Below are positions 1 through 8,043 of a stretch of 35,329 nt of DNA, piece after piece. The translations under genes were made by a program, and so were the position numbers. The stretch lies in the NCBI GenBank assembly GCA_018333535.1, contig JAGXTA010000014.1:1-35329 (forward strand), read 5' to 3'. How positions within the stretch are numbered: the first letter of the stretch is position 1; the number at the start of each line of letters is the position of its first letter. Below the pieces are notes generated by a model. The model saw only the letters and a list, made by a program, of their open reading frames with translations, made no database searches and had not been told where the DNA came from. Source of the DNA: Deltaproteobacteria bacterium (lineage in GTDB: Bacteria; Desulfobacterota; BSN033; UBA1163).

Positions 1-314
1 GGGATCTCTGGCATTATACCCGGAAAGGATGGGCTTCTGCTCATTTCAAGCGGTGGTATTTTTGGGCAACCCATTCGAGACTGGAGCCCGTCATCAAGGC
101 AGCTCGAACGTTCCATCGTCACCTTCAAAATGTGCTTACGTACTTTAGGCATCGAGTAACCAATGCTGTCTGTGAGGGGGTTAATTCCAAGATCCAGACC
201 ATCATCAAGATGGCCTATGGATTTAGGAATCGGGATCATCTTAAGACAGCCATTTACTTCCATTGTGGAGGCTTAGACCTTTACCCGGGTACCCATTAAA
301 AACCCGGAAGAATC
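1..314 (+). mobile_element. 3' end of an ISL3-family insertion sequence (left copy, truncated by window edge)
   Basis: The segment carries the last part of a transposase gene and then a short end sequence. Bases 20-314 are the reverse complement of 35035-35329; I read the two as identical. The identity stops abruptly after GGAAGAATC at base 314, so that is taken as the element end (terminal repeat beginning GATTCTTCCGGG read inwards). Only one end is visible, so target-site duplication cannot be tested. Family assignment rests on the transposase C-terminus. Confidence 0.85.
3..299 (+). CDS. ISL3-family transposase, C-terminal 98 residues (5' end outside window)
   Basis: The reading frame is open from the window edge to TAA at 297-299. 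The peptide shows the typical ISL3 C-terminus: a run of YFRHRVTNA, then EGVNSKIQ holding the presumed last acidic residue of the DDE triad, then KMAYGFRN and the terminal FHCGGLDLYPGTH. The protein would act as a cut-and-paste transposase on the ends of its own element. The start and the first two catalytic Asp residues are off the window, so whether the full gene is intact is unknown. The same C-terminus recurs on the minus strand at 35050-35329. The next gene, mod, begins about 100 bases downstream, outside the IS. Confidence 0.85.
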   Translation, partial: DLWHYTRKGWASAHFKRWYFWATHSRLEPVIKAARTFHRHLQNVLTYFRHRVTNAVCEGVNSKIQTIIKMAYGFRNRDHLKTAIYFHCGGLDLYPGTH

Positions 315-397
315 AGAAAATTACAAAAAGTTGACCTTGGCCATAAAACACTTAACTTTTAGAAGACACCTTTAGAACAACCATTATGGAGTAATAT

Positions 398-3300
398 ATG
401 GATGCAATTCTTAAATTTCAGGGGCTGCTTGAAAAGCTTTTTCAATTCGATGCGTCTGACCTGGATTTCGGTATTTATAGGATTCTGAATTTCAAGAGGG
501 ATCAGATCAGAAAATTCATTCGTGAGGATCTGAAAGATACCGTCGAGAAGGTCTTTGCAGTACACAAAGATGAGAGGCTGGACAACATTGGGCTTCAATT
601 GGAGGATGCAAAACAGAAGGTAATACAGACCCTTGGGACGGCCGCCATTCTTGCCACAGGGGAATTGAAGGACGATTTTAAGGGAACACCCGTCGGGAGG
701 GACTACCTCGCCATTAAAGCCCAAAAGGAAGAAGCGGAAACCATTGACGAGATCAAGCTTCAGGTCTTCAACGATCTTTATAATTTCTTTGCCCGTTATT
801 ATGAGGAAGGGGATTTCGTTCCCCAATACCGCTATTCCATCAAGAATCACAAGTATGCCATTCCCTATAATGGCGAGGAAGTGAAGCTCTACTGGGCAAA
901 CTGCGACCAATATTATACGAAGACAGGCATCCTCTTTCGCGACTATGCCTTTTTCACGGACGCCGGCAAGACCTTCAAGATTATCTTCCGCACGGTTGCG
1001 GCAAAAGAGGAACTTGGCTCAAACAAGGCAACGAAGGCCCGGTTTTTTGTTCTGGATGACAATAGCCCGTGGGAAATAAAAGCTGGAAAAAGTCTCATTA
1101 TCCGCCTTCAATACCGTGAACTTAATAGCGGCGAAGTCAAAAAATACGGGGTTGAGGGTGGCAGCAATACATCCAGGCAGGAAAAGATAAACAGCAAAAT
1201 CCATGAATCCGTTATCGATGAAATGAAAGACCCCACCCTCAAAGCTTTTCTGGGCGGACCATACAAGAATGATAAACCGCTTCTCCTTTATCAACTTGGA
1301 CGCTTTACCGCAAAGAATACCAAAGACTATTTCATCCATAAAAACCTGAAGAGATTCCTTTCGGAACAATTGGATTACTTCATCAAGGCTGAGGTCATTT
1401 CTCTTGAAACCCTGGAGAAGGAGCGGTTCTTCGACAAGCACATCACAAGGGCAAAAGTCGTTAGAGAGATTGGAGAAAAGATCATCGATTTCCTTTCCCA
1501 GATCGAGGATTTTCAGAAAAGTCTCTGGGAGAAGAAAAAGTTTGTTCTAAAGACGGAATATGTCATTACCACGGATCTCGTCCCCGAGGACTCCCACGCA
1601 GAGATTTTGAAGAACAAATCACAGATACAGGAGTGGAAGGACCTGGGATTTATTGAAAGTGTCATTCCTGCGAAAGCAGGAATCCAGAATAAGAAATTCC
1701 CCATTGATACAAAACATTTCCCTGGGGAATTCAAAGAAAGGCTGCTGGAACGGCTCACGGAAAGCGCAGACCTGGACGATCTTCTCGACGGGGTGCTGAT
1801 CAAAAGCGAGAACTGGCAGGCGCTAAATCTGTTACAGGGGAAGTATAGAGAAAAGGTGAAATGCATTTATATCGACCCACCTTACAATACCAATGCCTCG
1901 GAGATTCTCTATAAAAACAACTATAAGCACTCGAGTTGGCTTTCATTAATGCATGACAGAATGTTGCTAGGCAAATATTTTCTCTGTAATTCAGGACTTC
2001 AATGTACCACAGTTGACGACATGGAGTTCCATAGGCTCCGAGAGAACATCAATGCAGTCTTTGGAGATGAAAACATTGTCGGTGTTGTTGCCATAAAAAG
2101 CAATCCGTCTGGGCGTTCTACTGTAAAAGGCTTCTCAATCGCTCATGAGTATGCCATCTTTTCCTCTTCAACAGGCGTTGCTGGTATTGGTATGATTCCT
2201 AGAACAGAACACCAGATAGCTCAATACAAGGAGAAAGATACCTTTGGCTATTTCCAGTGGCGCAATTTTATGAGGTCTGGTGGCGCCAACGATTTTAGAA
2301 CTGCACGCCCCAAGCTGCATTACCCAATGGTCGCACGTTGTGGGAAAATTGTCATACCCAAGATGCAGTGGAGTAAGCAGACTATACGCTGGGAGCTATT
2401 GGAAAAGATAGAGTTAGATGACGAGATTATCTTACCGGTGTCTAATGGCGTTGATTACACATGGCGGCTAGGTGTCGAGTCACTCACAAAACGCATGGAT
2501 GAAGTGCGCCTCAGGACCTTGAGCGGCGGAAAGAAAATCGTTGAAATAAAGTTCCGAATAGATGAAGAGGGTGTATTGCCTAAGACGGTTTGGGACGATA
2601 AACAAGTCAATGCCACAGCATATGGCACCACAGTGCTCCGCAATCTAATGGGCGTATCTCAGGCATTTTCTTTTCCAAAGTCTGTGTATGCAGTGCAACG
2701 GTGTATACAGGTCTGTGGAACCGAGGAGAACGATTGGGTTTTAGACTATTTTGGTGGCTCAGGCACTACTGGCCATGCCATAATAAATCTCAATAGACAA
2801 GATAGTGGCAAACGGAAATATATTCTTGTAGAGATGGGGGATTGGTTTGAGGCAGTACTCTTGCCCCGCATTAAAAAGATTGTTTTCTCTGATGATTGGA
2901 AAGACGGAAAACCTCAAAACATTAACGGCATTAGCCATTTCATCAAATACCAATATCTTGAACAATACGAAGATGCCCTTGACAACCTTGAACTCATGCC
3001 CGACAAAATCGCCCGGGGTCTCTTCGGTGATGATTATCTGCTCAAATACTTTCTGGATTTCGAGACCAAAGACAACCCCAGTTTACTCAACATAGAGCAT
3101 CTCAAGAAACCTTTCTCTTATAAGCTCAAGGTGAATCTGGAGGAGGTGGGTGAACACCAGGAGGTGATCGTGGATATACCCGAAACCTTTCATTATCTCC
3201 TTGGGTTCAAGATGAATAAGGTGAAGGTTCGGAAGAACAAGGGCAAGAAATATCTTTTTACCCTTGGCGAGAAAGAAAACCGGACCATTGCCGTTGTCTG

Positions 3301-3499
3301 GCGGGAGTATGATGATGATTGGACGCAGGTAGATTTCAAAAGAGACAAGGATTTTATTATTGAAGAGCTCGGCCCCTGGTCACCCCAGATCGTCTATGTG
3401 AACGGACAGAGCGTCCTCACCCCAACATTCGGTGATCATGTTGTCGAGATTCGTTCCATCGAGCCCGAATTCAAGGCGTTGATGGTGAATTCTTTATGA
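398..3499 (+). CDS. mod: Type III restriction-modification system, DNA methyltransferase (Mod) subunit
   Basis: Beta-class adenine methyltransferase of 1033 residues, longer than classical Mod proteins (about 650). The catalytic motif IV DPPYNT is at residues 493-498. The S-adenosylmethionine-binding motif, DYFGGSGTT, follows at 783-791, which is the beta-class order. The roughly 290 residues between them should hold the target-recognition domain. Mod recognises a short asymmetric site and methylates adenine, and pairs with Res (3913-6969) for cleavage. GGAG lies 7 bases before the ATG. A palindromic REP-like repeat is embedded in frame at residues 422-430 (VIPAKAGIQ), at the junction of the N-terminal region and methylase core. 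The reading frame is otherwise intact, so it is probably functional. Substrate sequence cannot be inferred. Confidence 0.93.
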   Translation: MDAILKFQGLLEKLFQFDASDLDFGIYRILNFKRDQIRKFIREDLKDTVEKVFAVHKDERLDNIGLQLEDAKQKVIQTLGTAAILATGELKDDFKGTPVGRDYLAIKAQKEEAETIDEIKLQVFNDLYNFFARYYEEGDFVPQYRYSIKNHKYAIPYNGEEVKLYWANCDQYYTKTGILFRDYAFFTDAGKTFKIIFRTVAAKEELGSNKATKARFFVLDDNSPWEIKAGKSLIIRLQYRELNSGEVKKYGVEGGSNTSRQEKINSKIHESVIDEMKDPTLKAFLGGPYKNDKPLLLYQLGRFTAKNTKDYFIHKNLKRFLSEQLDYFIKAEVISLETLEKERFFDKHITRAKVVREIGEKIIDFLSQIEDFQKSLWEKKKFVLKTEYVITTDLVPEDSHAEILKNKSQIQEWKDLGFIESVIPAKAGIQNKKFPIDTKHFPGEFKERLLERLTESADLDDLLDGVLIKSENWQALNLLQGKYREKVKCIYIDPPYNTNASEILYKNNYKHSSWLSLMHDRMLLGKYFLCNSGLQCTTVDDMEFHRLRENINAVFGDENIVGVVAIKSNPSGRSTVKGFSIAHEYAIFSSSTGVAGIGMIPRTEHQIAQYKEKDTFGYFQWRNFMRSGGANDFRTARPKLHYPMVARCGKIVIPKMQWSKQTIRWELLEKIELDDEIILPVSNGVDYTWRLGVESLTKRMDEVRLRTLSGGKKIVEIKFRIDEEGVLPKTVWDDKQVNATAYGTTVLRNLMGVSQAFSFPKSVYAVQRCIQVCGTEENDWVLDYFGGSGTTGHAIINLNRQDSGKRKYILVEMGDWFEAVLLPRIKKIVFSDDWKDGKPQNINGISHFIKYQYLEQYEDALDNLELMPDKIARGLFGDDYLLKYFLDFETKDNPSLLNIEHLKKPFSYKLKVNLEEVGEHQEVIVDIPETFHYLLGFKMNKVKVRKNKGKKYLFTLGEKENRTIAVVWREYDDDWTQVDFKRDKDFIIEELGPWSPQIVYVNGQSVLTPTFGDHVVEIRSIEPEFKALMVNSL
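1661..1687. repeat. REP-like palindromic repeat inserted in frame within mod
   Basis: The unit reads GTCATTCCTGCGAAAGCAGG followed by AATCCAG. Its core is an inverted repeat (ATTCCTGC / GCAGGAAT around GAAA). Read in the mod frame it gives VIPAKAGIQ; read on the other strand it gives WIPAFAGMT. Both peptides are familiar hallmarks of a repeat that is widespread in bacterial intergenic DNA. It is exactly 27 bases, so it keeps the frame. Confidence 0.8.
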
Positions 3500-3549
3500 G
3501 TATCAATTTATTAACAGTCTCATAATTGAATTGATATGAGCATTGGAAA

Positions 3550-3736
3550 ATCTCCCCTCCCCCTCTTTGCCCTCCGGGCCAGAGGCCCTATGGGCCGGCG
3601 GCCAAAGAGGGGTAATTCCTCCCTTCTGAAAAGGGAGGAGAAACATTCCCCCCTTTTGACTCGCCGCGCGTGCGCTGGCGCAGCGGGCAAAGGGGGATAA
3701 TAATAAGTTCTCCCCTTTGGCAAAGGGGAGTTAGAG
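3550..3736. repeat. Cluster of CCCCTTTG-type palindromic repeats between mod and res
   Basis: This part of the 413-base mod-res spacer has no gene. It holds several nested hairpins: CCTCCCTTCTGAAAAGGGAGG near 3618, a CCGCTGCGCC-rich arm pair near 3660-3690, and CTCCCCTTTGGCAAAGGGGAG near 3711. In translation the minus strand gives PLTPLCQRGE-like peptides, a familiar sign of this repeat family. The remaining spacer (3737-3839) shows nothing recognisable. Confidence 0.7.
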
Positions 3737-3839
3737 GGGATTTTGTCAAAATATTTTCACTCGATTGGAGTGTTATTAAGAATCTCAAAATAGTCTATAC
3801 ATGGCGGCCAGCAATACAAAGACTCATAACCCCACCTAA

Positions 3840-3901
3840 CCTCCCCTTAATTTAAGGGGAGGGACATCCCCCCTCTTAAATTAAGAGGGGGAAAGGGGGA
3901 G
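3840..3901. repeat. Two adjacent hairpins directly upstream of res
   Basis: Bases 3840-3862 form a hairpin of CCTCCCCTT with AAGGGGAGG, and 3869-3891 form CCCCCTCTT with AAGAGGGGG. The purine tail of the second unit, AAAGGGGGAG at 3892-3901, lies 11 bases before the res ATG and is the only plausible ribosome binding site for res. The hairpins could also act as mRNA stabilisers or partial terminators between mod and res. Confidence 0.7.
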
Positions 3902-3912
3902 TTAATACTTCT

Positions 3913-6900
3913 ATGAAGATTGAAAAATATCTCGTTCTCAATAAATACCTTCTTTCGCTGTTTGGCGTTGCCGAGGTCAGGGATTTACAGAAAGAGCTGG
4001 CGGAGAAGCCCGTGGGTTATGACTCTGACGGGAGAAGTTATTTTGTCAATGTGCTTCGTTCCCTGGATGGCCTGCAAAGGGTTAAATTATCCGAGGAGAT
4101 ACTTCTCCACTACGATGGGAACATCCGTGGTTACGTGGCGAGAATCAATGCCAGACGGGAACCCAAGATTATCCTGAAATACTTCCAGTACCTGGCCGTC
4201 CTTTTCGCTGAGATTTATCTCGACGAACTAAAGAACAGAAAAATCGGGTTATTGAGTGATCTGAATACATTTCTCGACAGTTATTGTCGTGAAAACGATC
4301 TTGGCGACCGAATCGGCAATTTCACCGAAGATGACCTGAGAAAGCTTGCCTTCTGGATGGCAACGGGGTCCGGTAAGACTCTGCTGCTTCATATCAATTA
4401 TCACCAGTTCCTTCGCTATAAACTATTTTCTCCCGATAATATCATCCTGATCACACCTAACGAAGGCCTTTCCAGGCAGCATTTAGAAGAGCTTCAAAAA
4501 AGCGGCATCCCGTGCAGACTCTACGGCGGTAATTTGAGCAATGTGGGCCTCCTGCCGGGTGAGAAAGGGATGTTGATCCTGGAGATGACGAAGCTGGTAG
4601 AAGAGAAAAAAGGAGGAGGAGTGACCCTTCCCGTAGAAGTTTTTGAGGGGCAGAACCTTCTTTTTGTGGATGAGGGGCATAAGGGGAAGAAATCAGAGGA
4701 GCAGAAGTGGGCCAAGCTAAGAAACAGGGTCGCAGAGAACGGCTTTGTTTTCGAATACAGCGCCACCTTCGGACAGATCCTGACTGAAAGTAATCGAGAG
4801 ACACTCGTGGAATATGCGAAGGCCATCGTCTTTGATTATTCATACAGATACTTTTACCTCGACGGCTATGGGAAGGATTTTTCCGTGCTCAATGTCAAAC
4901 CAGGTAATCTAAATCAGCAGCAGTTTCAGGAAACGATGTTCGTCGCTAATCTCCTGGCCTTTTACCAGCAATACCTTGCCTATGAAGACAATCGATTGCT
5001 TGCCCAGGAGCACAATCTTGAAAAACCCCTCTGGATTTTTGTTGGGACCACTGTCAACGAAGAGGAATCGGACGTCCTTCAGATCATCGAATTATTCCGG
5101 AGGGTCCTGCATGATGAAGGCTGGGTGCGTAAACAAGCGAAGATCATCCTTGATGGCCGCTCAGGGTTGAAAAATGAAGATGATGAAGATGCCCTGGCGG
5201 GCGAATTTGAATACATCCGGCAAGTGGGCTTCGATCTCGATGACTTATATCGAAGGGTATTCGGCGGCAAAGGGCGCTTTGGTGTACACGAAATCAGAAA
5301 TGCGGACGGCGAGCTGGCTTTGAAAGTTGGTGAAAACCAATATTTCGGTGTGGTTAACATCGGCATCGTCTCGAATGTGAAAAAGGAGCTTGAAAAGAAG
5401 GGCATTGGCATCGAGGTAAATGCTGTTAGTGGATCACTTTTCGATTCGATCAAGCGGGAGACTTCTCCGATCAATGTGCTCATTGGTTCAAAGAAGTTCA
5501 TCGAGGGATGGGATACGTGGCGAGTCTCCAGTATGGGACTCTTGAATATCGGGACAGGTCAGGGACCGCAGATTATCCAGTTGTTTGGCCGGGGAATCCG
5601 TATAAAGGGACGAGGCTATTCCCTCAAAAGAAGTGGAGGTAAAGGCCCGGTTCATTTCCTTGAGACGCTGAATATCTATGGCATCAAGGCGGATTATCTC
5701 AGCCGGTTTCTGGAAGCCATCAAGAAAGAAGAGGTTGAATTCGAGAGCATCGATATCCCTGTTAAGGTGCAACATGAGAAAAAATGGGGGCAGCTTTACT
5801 ATCTCTCGAAGGATCAGACGAAGAAGTTTGAGGAAGAGGTGGTCCTCCCCCTGGAGATTGACAAGAGGCTTTTTGTGTCCCTCGACCTTACGCCAAAAGT
5901 CATGATGTTTACCGGAAAGGACAGGGAAAAAGACGGGGGTGTGAAGATTCAGCAGGTTCAAGCGGAGAAGACGAAGGAGTTTTTGCCGGAAAATATTTTA
6001 GAGCTCCTCAACTGGCCGCGGATTTTAGCTGAATTGCAGGAATTCAAGGCATCGAGGGAGTATTGGAATCTTGTCATTAGTAAGGATAGACTTAAACACA
6101 TCCTGCTGTCGGACCGATATACAATTCTTGTGCTTGGTGAGTCGCTAAATATAAAAACAAAAGAAGATCTGAACCGCATGGAGGATATTGCGATTCAGGT
6201 TTTGAAAAAGTATATGGAGCAGTTCTACAAGCATCATGCCAAACGGTATGAATCAAGGAATATTCGGTACGATATGGTCACGCGGCAAACAGTGTTGCCC
6301 CTTTTTGTAAAGGAGGGGAATCAGTATGCCTATACGGTTCAGATAGACAAGAGGGAAAAGAAGCTCATTGAAGAGGTTAAAAGGCTTGTTAAGGATCTGG
6401 ACAAGCTATTCAAGCAGGCGGAAAAACCTCTTCCACGGGTCTATTTTGACCGTCATTTGTATCTGCCTATCCTGCTTAGCAGCAAAAAGATCGATAAAAT
6501 ATCTCCGGCAGGGCTGGAAGAGAGTGAAAAAGAGTTCATCGCACATTTCAAACAATACCTGGAAAACAATAAAGATAAACTTGGGGCTTATGAAATCTAT
6601 CTGCTGCGGAATTTCCCAAAGGTGGGCGTGGGGTTTTTCAATCTCAGCGGCTTCTACCCTGATTTCATCATGTGGGTGAAGAATGGAAAACGTCAGCAGA
6701 TTGTCTTCTTAGATCCCAAAGGTATGGAACATATCAATAGACTGGATCATGAAAAGGTTCAACTGTTCAAGGGCATCAAGAGTTTGGAAAGCGATCTCGG
6801 AAAAGTGAATATCAGCCTGCATTCCTTTATTTTATCAAAAACCCCCTATGAAAACCTTATTAAAGGGATAGAAGAACCAGAATCAAGAGAGGAGTATGAA

Positions 6901-6969
6901 GCAAATCACGTTTTGTTTCTTGACGATCAGGAATGGCCGAATAAACTTTTTCGAGATATTTTGAAATAA
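3913..6969 (+). CDS. res: Type III restriction-modification system, restriction endonuclease (Res) subunit
   Basis: Superfamily 2 helicase-nuclease of 1018 residues, normal for Res. Walker A is ATGSGKT at 150-156, with Lys155. The Walker B box is DEGH at 253-256. Motif VI is LFGRGIR at 557-563. A C-terminal PD-(D/E)XK nuclease shows Pro916-Asp917, then Asp934-Pro-Lys936. Res translocates with ATP hydrolysis after Mod binds two unmethylated sites and cuts nearby. It needs Mod for recognition, so its partner is the upstream gene. The 413-base gap between mod and res is unusual, since these genes are usually adjacent or overlapping; the gap is filled with palindromic repeats. The start is set by ATG and a repeat-derived AGGGGGAG. 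All key residues are present. Confidence 0.93.
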   Translation: MKIEKYLVLNKYLLSLFGVAEVRDLQKELAEKPVGYDSDGRSYFVNVLRSLDGLQRVKLSEEILLHYDGNIRGYVARINARREPKIILKYFQYLAVLFAEIYLDELKNRKIGLLSDLNTFLDSYCRENDLGDRIGNFTEDDLRKLAFWMATGSGKTLLLHINYHQFLRYKLFSPDNIILITPNEGLSRQHLEELQKSGIPCRLYGGNLSNVGLLPGEKGMLILEMTKLVEEKKGGGVTLPVEVFEGQNLLFVDEGHKGKKSEEQKWAKLRNRVAENGFVFEYSATFGQILTESNRETLVEYAKAIVFDYSYRYFYLDGYGKDFSVLNVKPGNLNQQQFQETMFVANLLAFYQQYLAYEDNRLLAQEHNLEKPLWIFVGTTVNEEESDVLQIIELFRRVLHDEGWVRKQAKIILDGRSGLKNEDDEDALAGEFEYIRQVGFDLDDLYRRVFGGKGRFGVHEIRNADGELALKVGENQYFGVVNIGIVSNVKKELEKKGIGIEVNAVSGSLFDSIKRETSPINVLIGSKKFIEGWDTWRVSSMGLLNIGTGQGPQIIQLFGRGIRIKGRGYSLKRSGGKGPVHFLETLNIYGIKADYLSRFLEAIKKEEVEFESIDIPVKVQHEKKWGQLYYLSKDQTKKFEEEVVLPLEIDKRLFVSLDLTPKVMMFTGKDREKDGGVKIQQVQAEKTKEFLPENILELLNWPRILAELQEFKASREYWNLVISKDRLKHILLSDRYTILVLGESLNIKTKEDLNRMEDIAIQVLKKYMEQFYKHHAKRYESRNIRYDMVTRQTVLPLFVKEGNQYAYTVQIDKREKKLIEEVKRLVKDLDKLFKQAEKPLPRVYFDRHLYLPILLSSKKIDKISPAGLEESEKEFIAHFKQYLENNKDKLGAYEIYLLRNFPKVGVGFFNLSGFYPDFIMWVKNGKRQQIVFLDPKGMEHINRLDHEKVQLFKGIKSLESDLGKVNISLHSFILSKTPYENLIKGIEEPESREEYEANHVLFLDDQEWPNKLFRDILK

Positions 6970-7086
6970 CTTCTGAGATTTTAGCAGAGCCCTGCAAATG
7001 CAATTCATGCCCGTACCCAATTAAAAAAGGATTCCCCCGACAATCCACACTCTACTATTTGAAAAGCAAATTGTTTCGTCAGGCAT

Positions 7087-7728
7087 TTACCAGGCTTTCG
7101 GTTTATGGATCTTCGTGCCTGGAATCGGGTCGGGAAGCTGGGAGGCTTTTAGGGTTTCGGTTCGAATCGGTCTCACAAAATTTGCATAACGTTTCAATTC
7201 CCGGGATATACTCCTATCTTTGGGAAACCCCGGAACAAACAATCCTATCATTTTTTTGTGTTGTTCTTTAACAAGGCGCATGGATTCCGCGAGGTCGCTA
7301 TCATTCGAAATAACAATTGCACAGTCATATTTTTTCATCCAGGCGTCGTTGAGTAAATGAATAGCCAAATTTACATCAGACCCCTTTTCCTCTGTTTTAA
7401 TTACATCCGCATATTGCTGGGTTGGCGTAGGATTCACCAAAGGGGCCCTGATCGGGTTGCTCAAAAAATGACCATAATAGATTTCTATCTCAGGAATATA
7501 GGCCTTTAGAGCTCTTAAATAAACTTGCTGTCTTGTACTTTTCTGTGGATCGTGGGGAGGCGAAGAGACGAGAGCAGTAAAATATTTTATAGACAGAATC
7601 GAATGCTTAGGATGCAGAACAGATTGCAAGAATTTCCTGATGTCTAACCATTTAAAGGGAGTACCCTTTACTGAACCATAGTAAAGGTTGAAACCATCTA
7701 TATAGACAAAGGTACAAACCTTTTCCAT
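7087..7728 (-). CDS. NYN-domain (LabA/DUF88-type, PIN-like) putative RNase
   Basis: A 213-residue NYN-domain protein. The fold's acidic pocket is visible: Asp11 in YIDGFNLYYG, Asp118 in EKGSDVNLA, and Asp143/Asp145 in SNDSDL. NYN proteins are PIN-like, metal-dependent ribonucleases; the substrate here is unknown. The start is supported by the domain beginning right after residue 5. The coding strand upstream holds two hairpins and a U-run that ends only two bases before ATG. There is no free Shine-Dalgarno: the only purine stretch (AAAGAGG) lies in the second hairpin. Two consensus-like promoters precede it. It converges with res. It could be a defence, toxin or RNA-processing nuclease; cis-regulation by its own leader RNA is my inference. 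Confidence 0.85.
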   Translation of the reverse strand: MEKVCTFVYIDGFNLYYGSVKGTPFKWLDIRKFLQSVLHPKHSILSIKYFTALVSSPPHDPQKSTRQQVYLRALKAYIPEIEIYYGHFLSNPIRAPLVNPTPTQQYADVIKTEEKGSDVNLAIHLLNDAWMKKYDCAIVISNDSDLAESMRLVKEQHKKMIGLFVPGFPKDRSISRELKRYANFVRPIRTETLKASQLPDPIPGTKIHKPKAW

Positions 7729-7730
7729 CC

Positions 7731-7804
7731 AAAAAGCAAGGGCCTCTTTTCAGAGGCCCCGCGCCGTAAGGTCGAAACCTTACGGGTGGCTACAAATCTT
7801 TTCT
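7731..7804 (-). ncRNA. Structured leader RNA of the NYN gene (two hairpins plus U-run)
   Basis: Read on the minus strand, a perfect 9-bp stem CCGTAAGGT / ACCTTACGG with a TTCG loop (7764-7785) is followed by a perfect 8-bp stem GGGCCTCT / AGAGGCCC with a GAAA loop (7740-7759). Then comes TTGCTTTTT, whose T-run ends two bases before the NYN ATG. The second hairpin plus T-run is a textbook intrinsic terminator placed on the start codon. The 5' end is estimated from the -10 box at 7811-7816. It could be an attenuator, an autoregulatory target of the nuclease, or a separate small RNA. I do not recognise a named family. Confidence 0.6.
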
Positions 7805-7810
7805 ATTAAT

Positions 7811-7839
7811 ATTATAATTGCTTCGACTTAAACTTGCAA
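7811..7839 (-). promoter_or_regulatory. Sigma70-like promoter for the NYN leader/gene (proximal)
   Basis: On the minus strand, TTGCAA (7834-7839) and TATAAT (7811-7816) are separated by exactly 17 bases. Transcription would start near 7804, giving a leader of about 75 bases. Confidence 0.65.
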
Positions 7840-7866
7840 AGCATGATTTATGTGATTTTCAAATGA

Positions 7867-7895
7867 ATTGTATTTCTATCTATTTTGTTTGTCAA
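7867..7895 (-). promoter_or_regulatory. Sigma70-like promoter (distal, upstream of NYN)
   Basis: On the minus strand, TTGACA (7890-7895) and TACAAT (7867-7872) are separated by exactly 17 bases. This is a second consensus-like promoter in tandem with the proximal one. It lies between the DUF3800 fragment and the NYN leader. Confidence 0.55.
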
Positions 7896-7930
7896 GAAAT
7901 TTTTTCCCTTGGGGATAGAAAATATCTCCA

Positions 7931-8032
7931 TCAAGTAATCATAATGTTATATGATAGACCTGTAAGAATATAGTGGGAGGTGTTCCCGGGGATATCAGGT
8001 GTTCCTGATTCATCAACATAGCAAAGGATCAT
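7931..8032 (-). pseudogene. Truncated DUF3800-domain gene (N-terminal fragment)
   Basis: A 33-codon minus-strand frame starts with ATG at 8032 and ends with TGA at 7931-7933. It begins MILCYVDESGTPDIPGN and continues into HYILTGLS. This is the characteristic DUF3800 N-terminus: a first beta-strand, then the acidic Asp-Glu-Ser-Gly motif (residues 7-10), then a strand near 'ILTGLS'. Full DUF3800 proteins are about 200-300 residues (RNase H-like fold, probably nucleases). Here the match stops after about 27 residues and no continuation is seen in any frame, so the 3' part was lost. AGGG lies seven bases before the ATG. Its own leader RNA and promoter remain intact upstream. Too short to be an active enzyme. 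Confidence 0.7.
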
Positions 8033-8043
8033 TCGATTACCCT

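Noticed and set aside
331-358. Promoter TTGACC-16-TAACTT before mod
   Set aside because: The -10 box matches consensus at only about half of its positions; not strong enough to list.
1513-1866. Minus-strand open frame containing WIPAFAGMT
   Set aside because: Shadow of mod; the recognisable peptide is only the translation of the REP-like repeat.
3520-3855. Small open frames with PLTPLCQRGE-type peptides
   Set aside because: These are translations of palindromic repeats; no ribosome sites or domain similarity.
3550-3901. Possible CRISPR array
   Set aside because: The repeats are palindromic and irregular in length and spacing, with no unique spacers and no cas genes.
7140-7190. GGTTCGAATC-like T-loop suggesting a tRNA
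   Set aside because: It lies inside the NYN coding sequence and no acceptor or anticodon stem can be formed around it.
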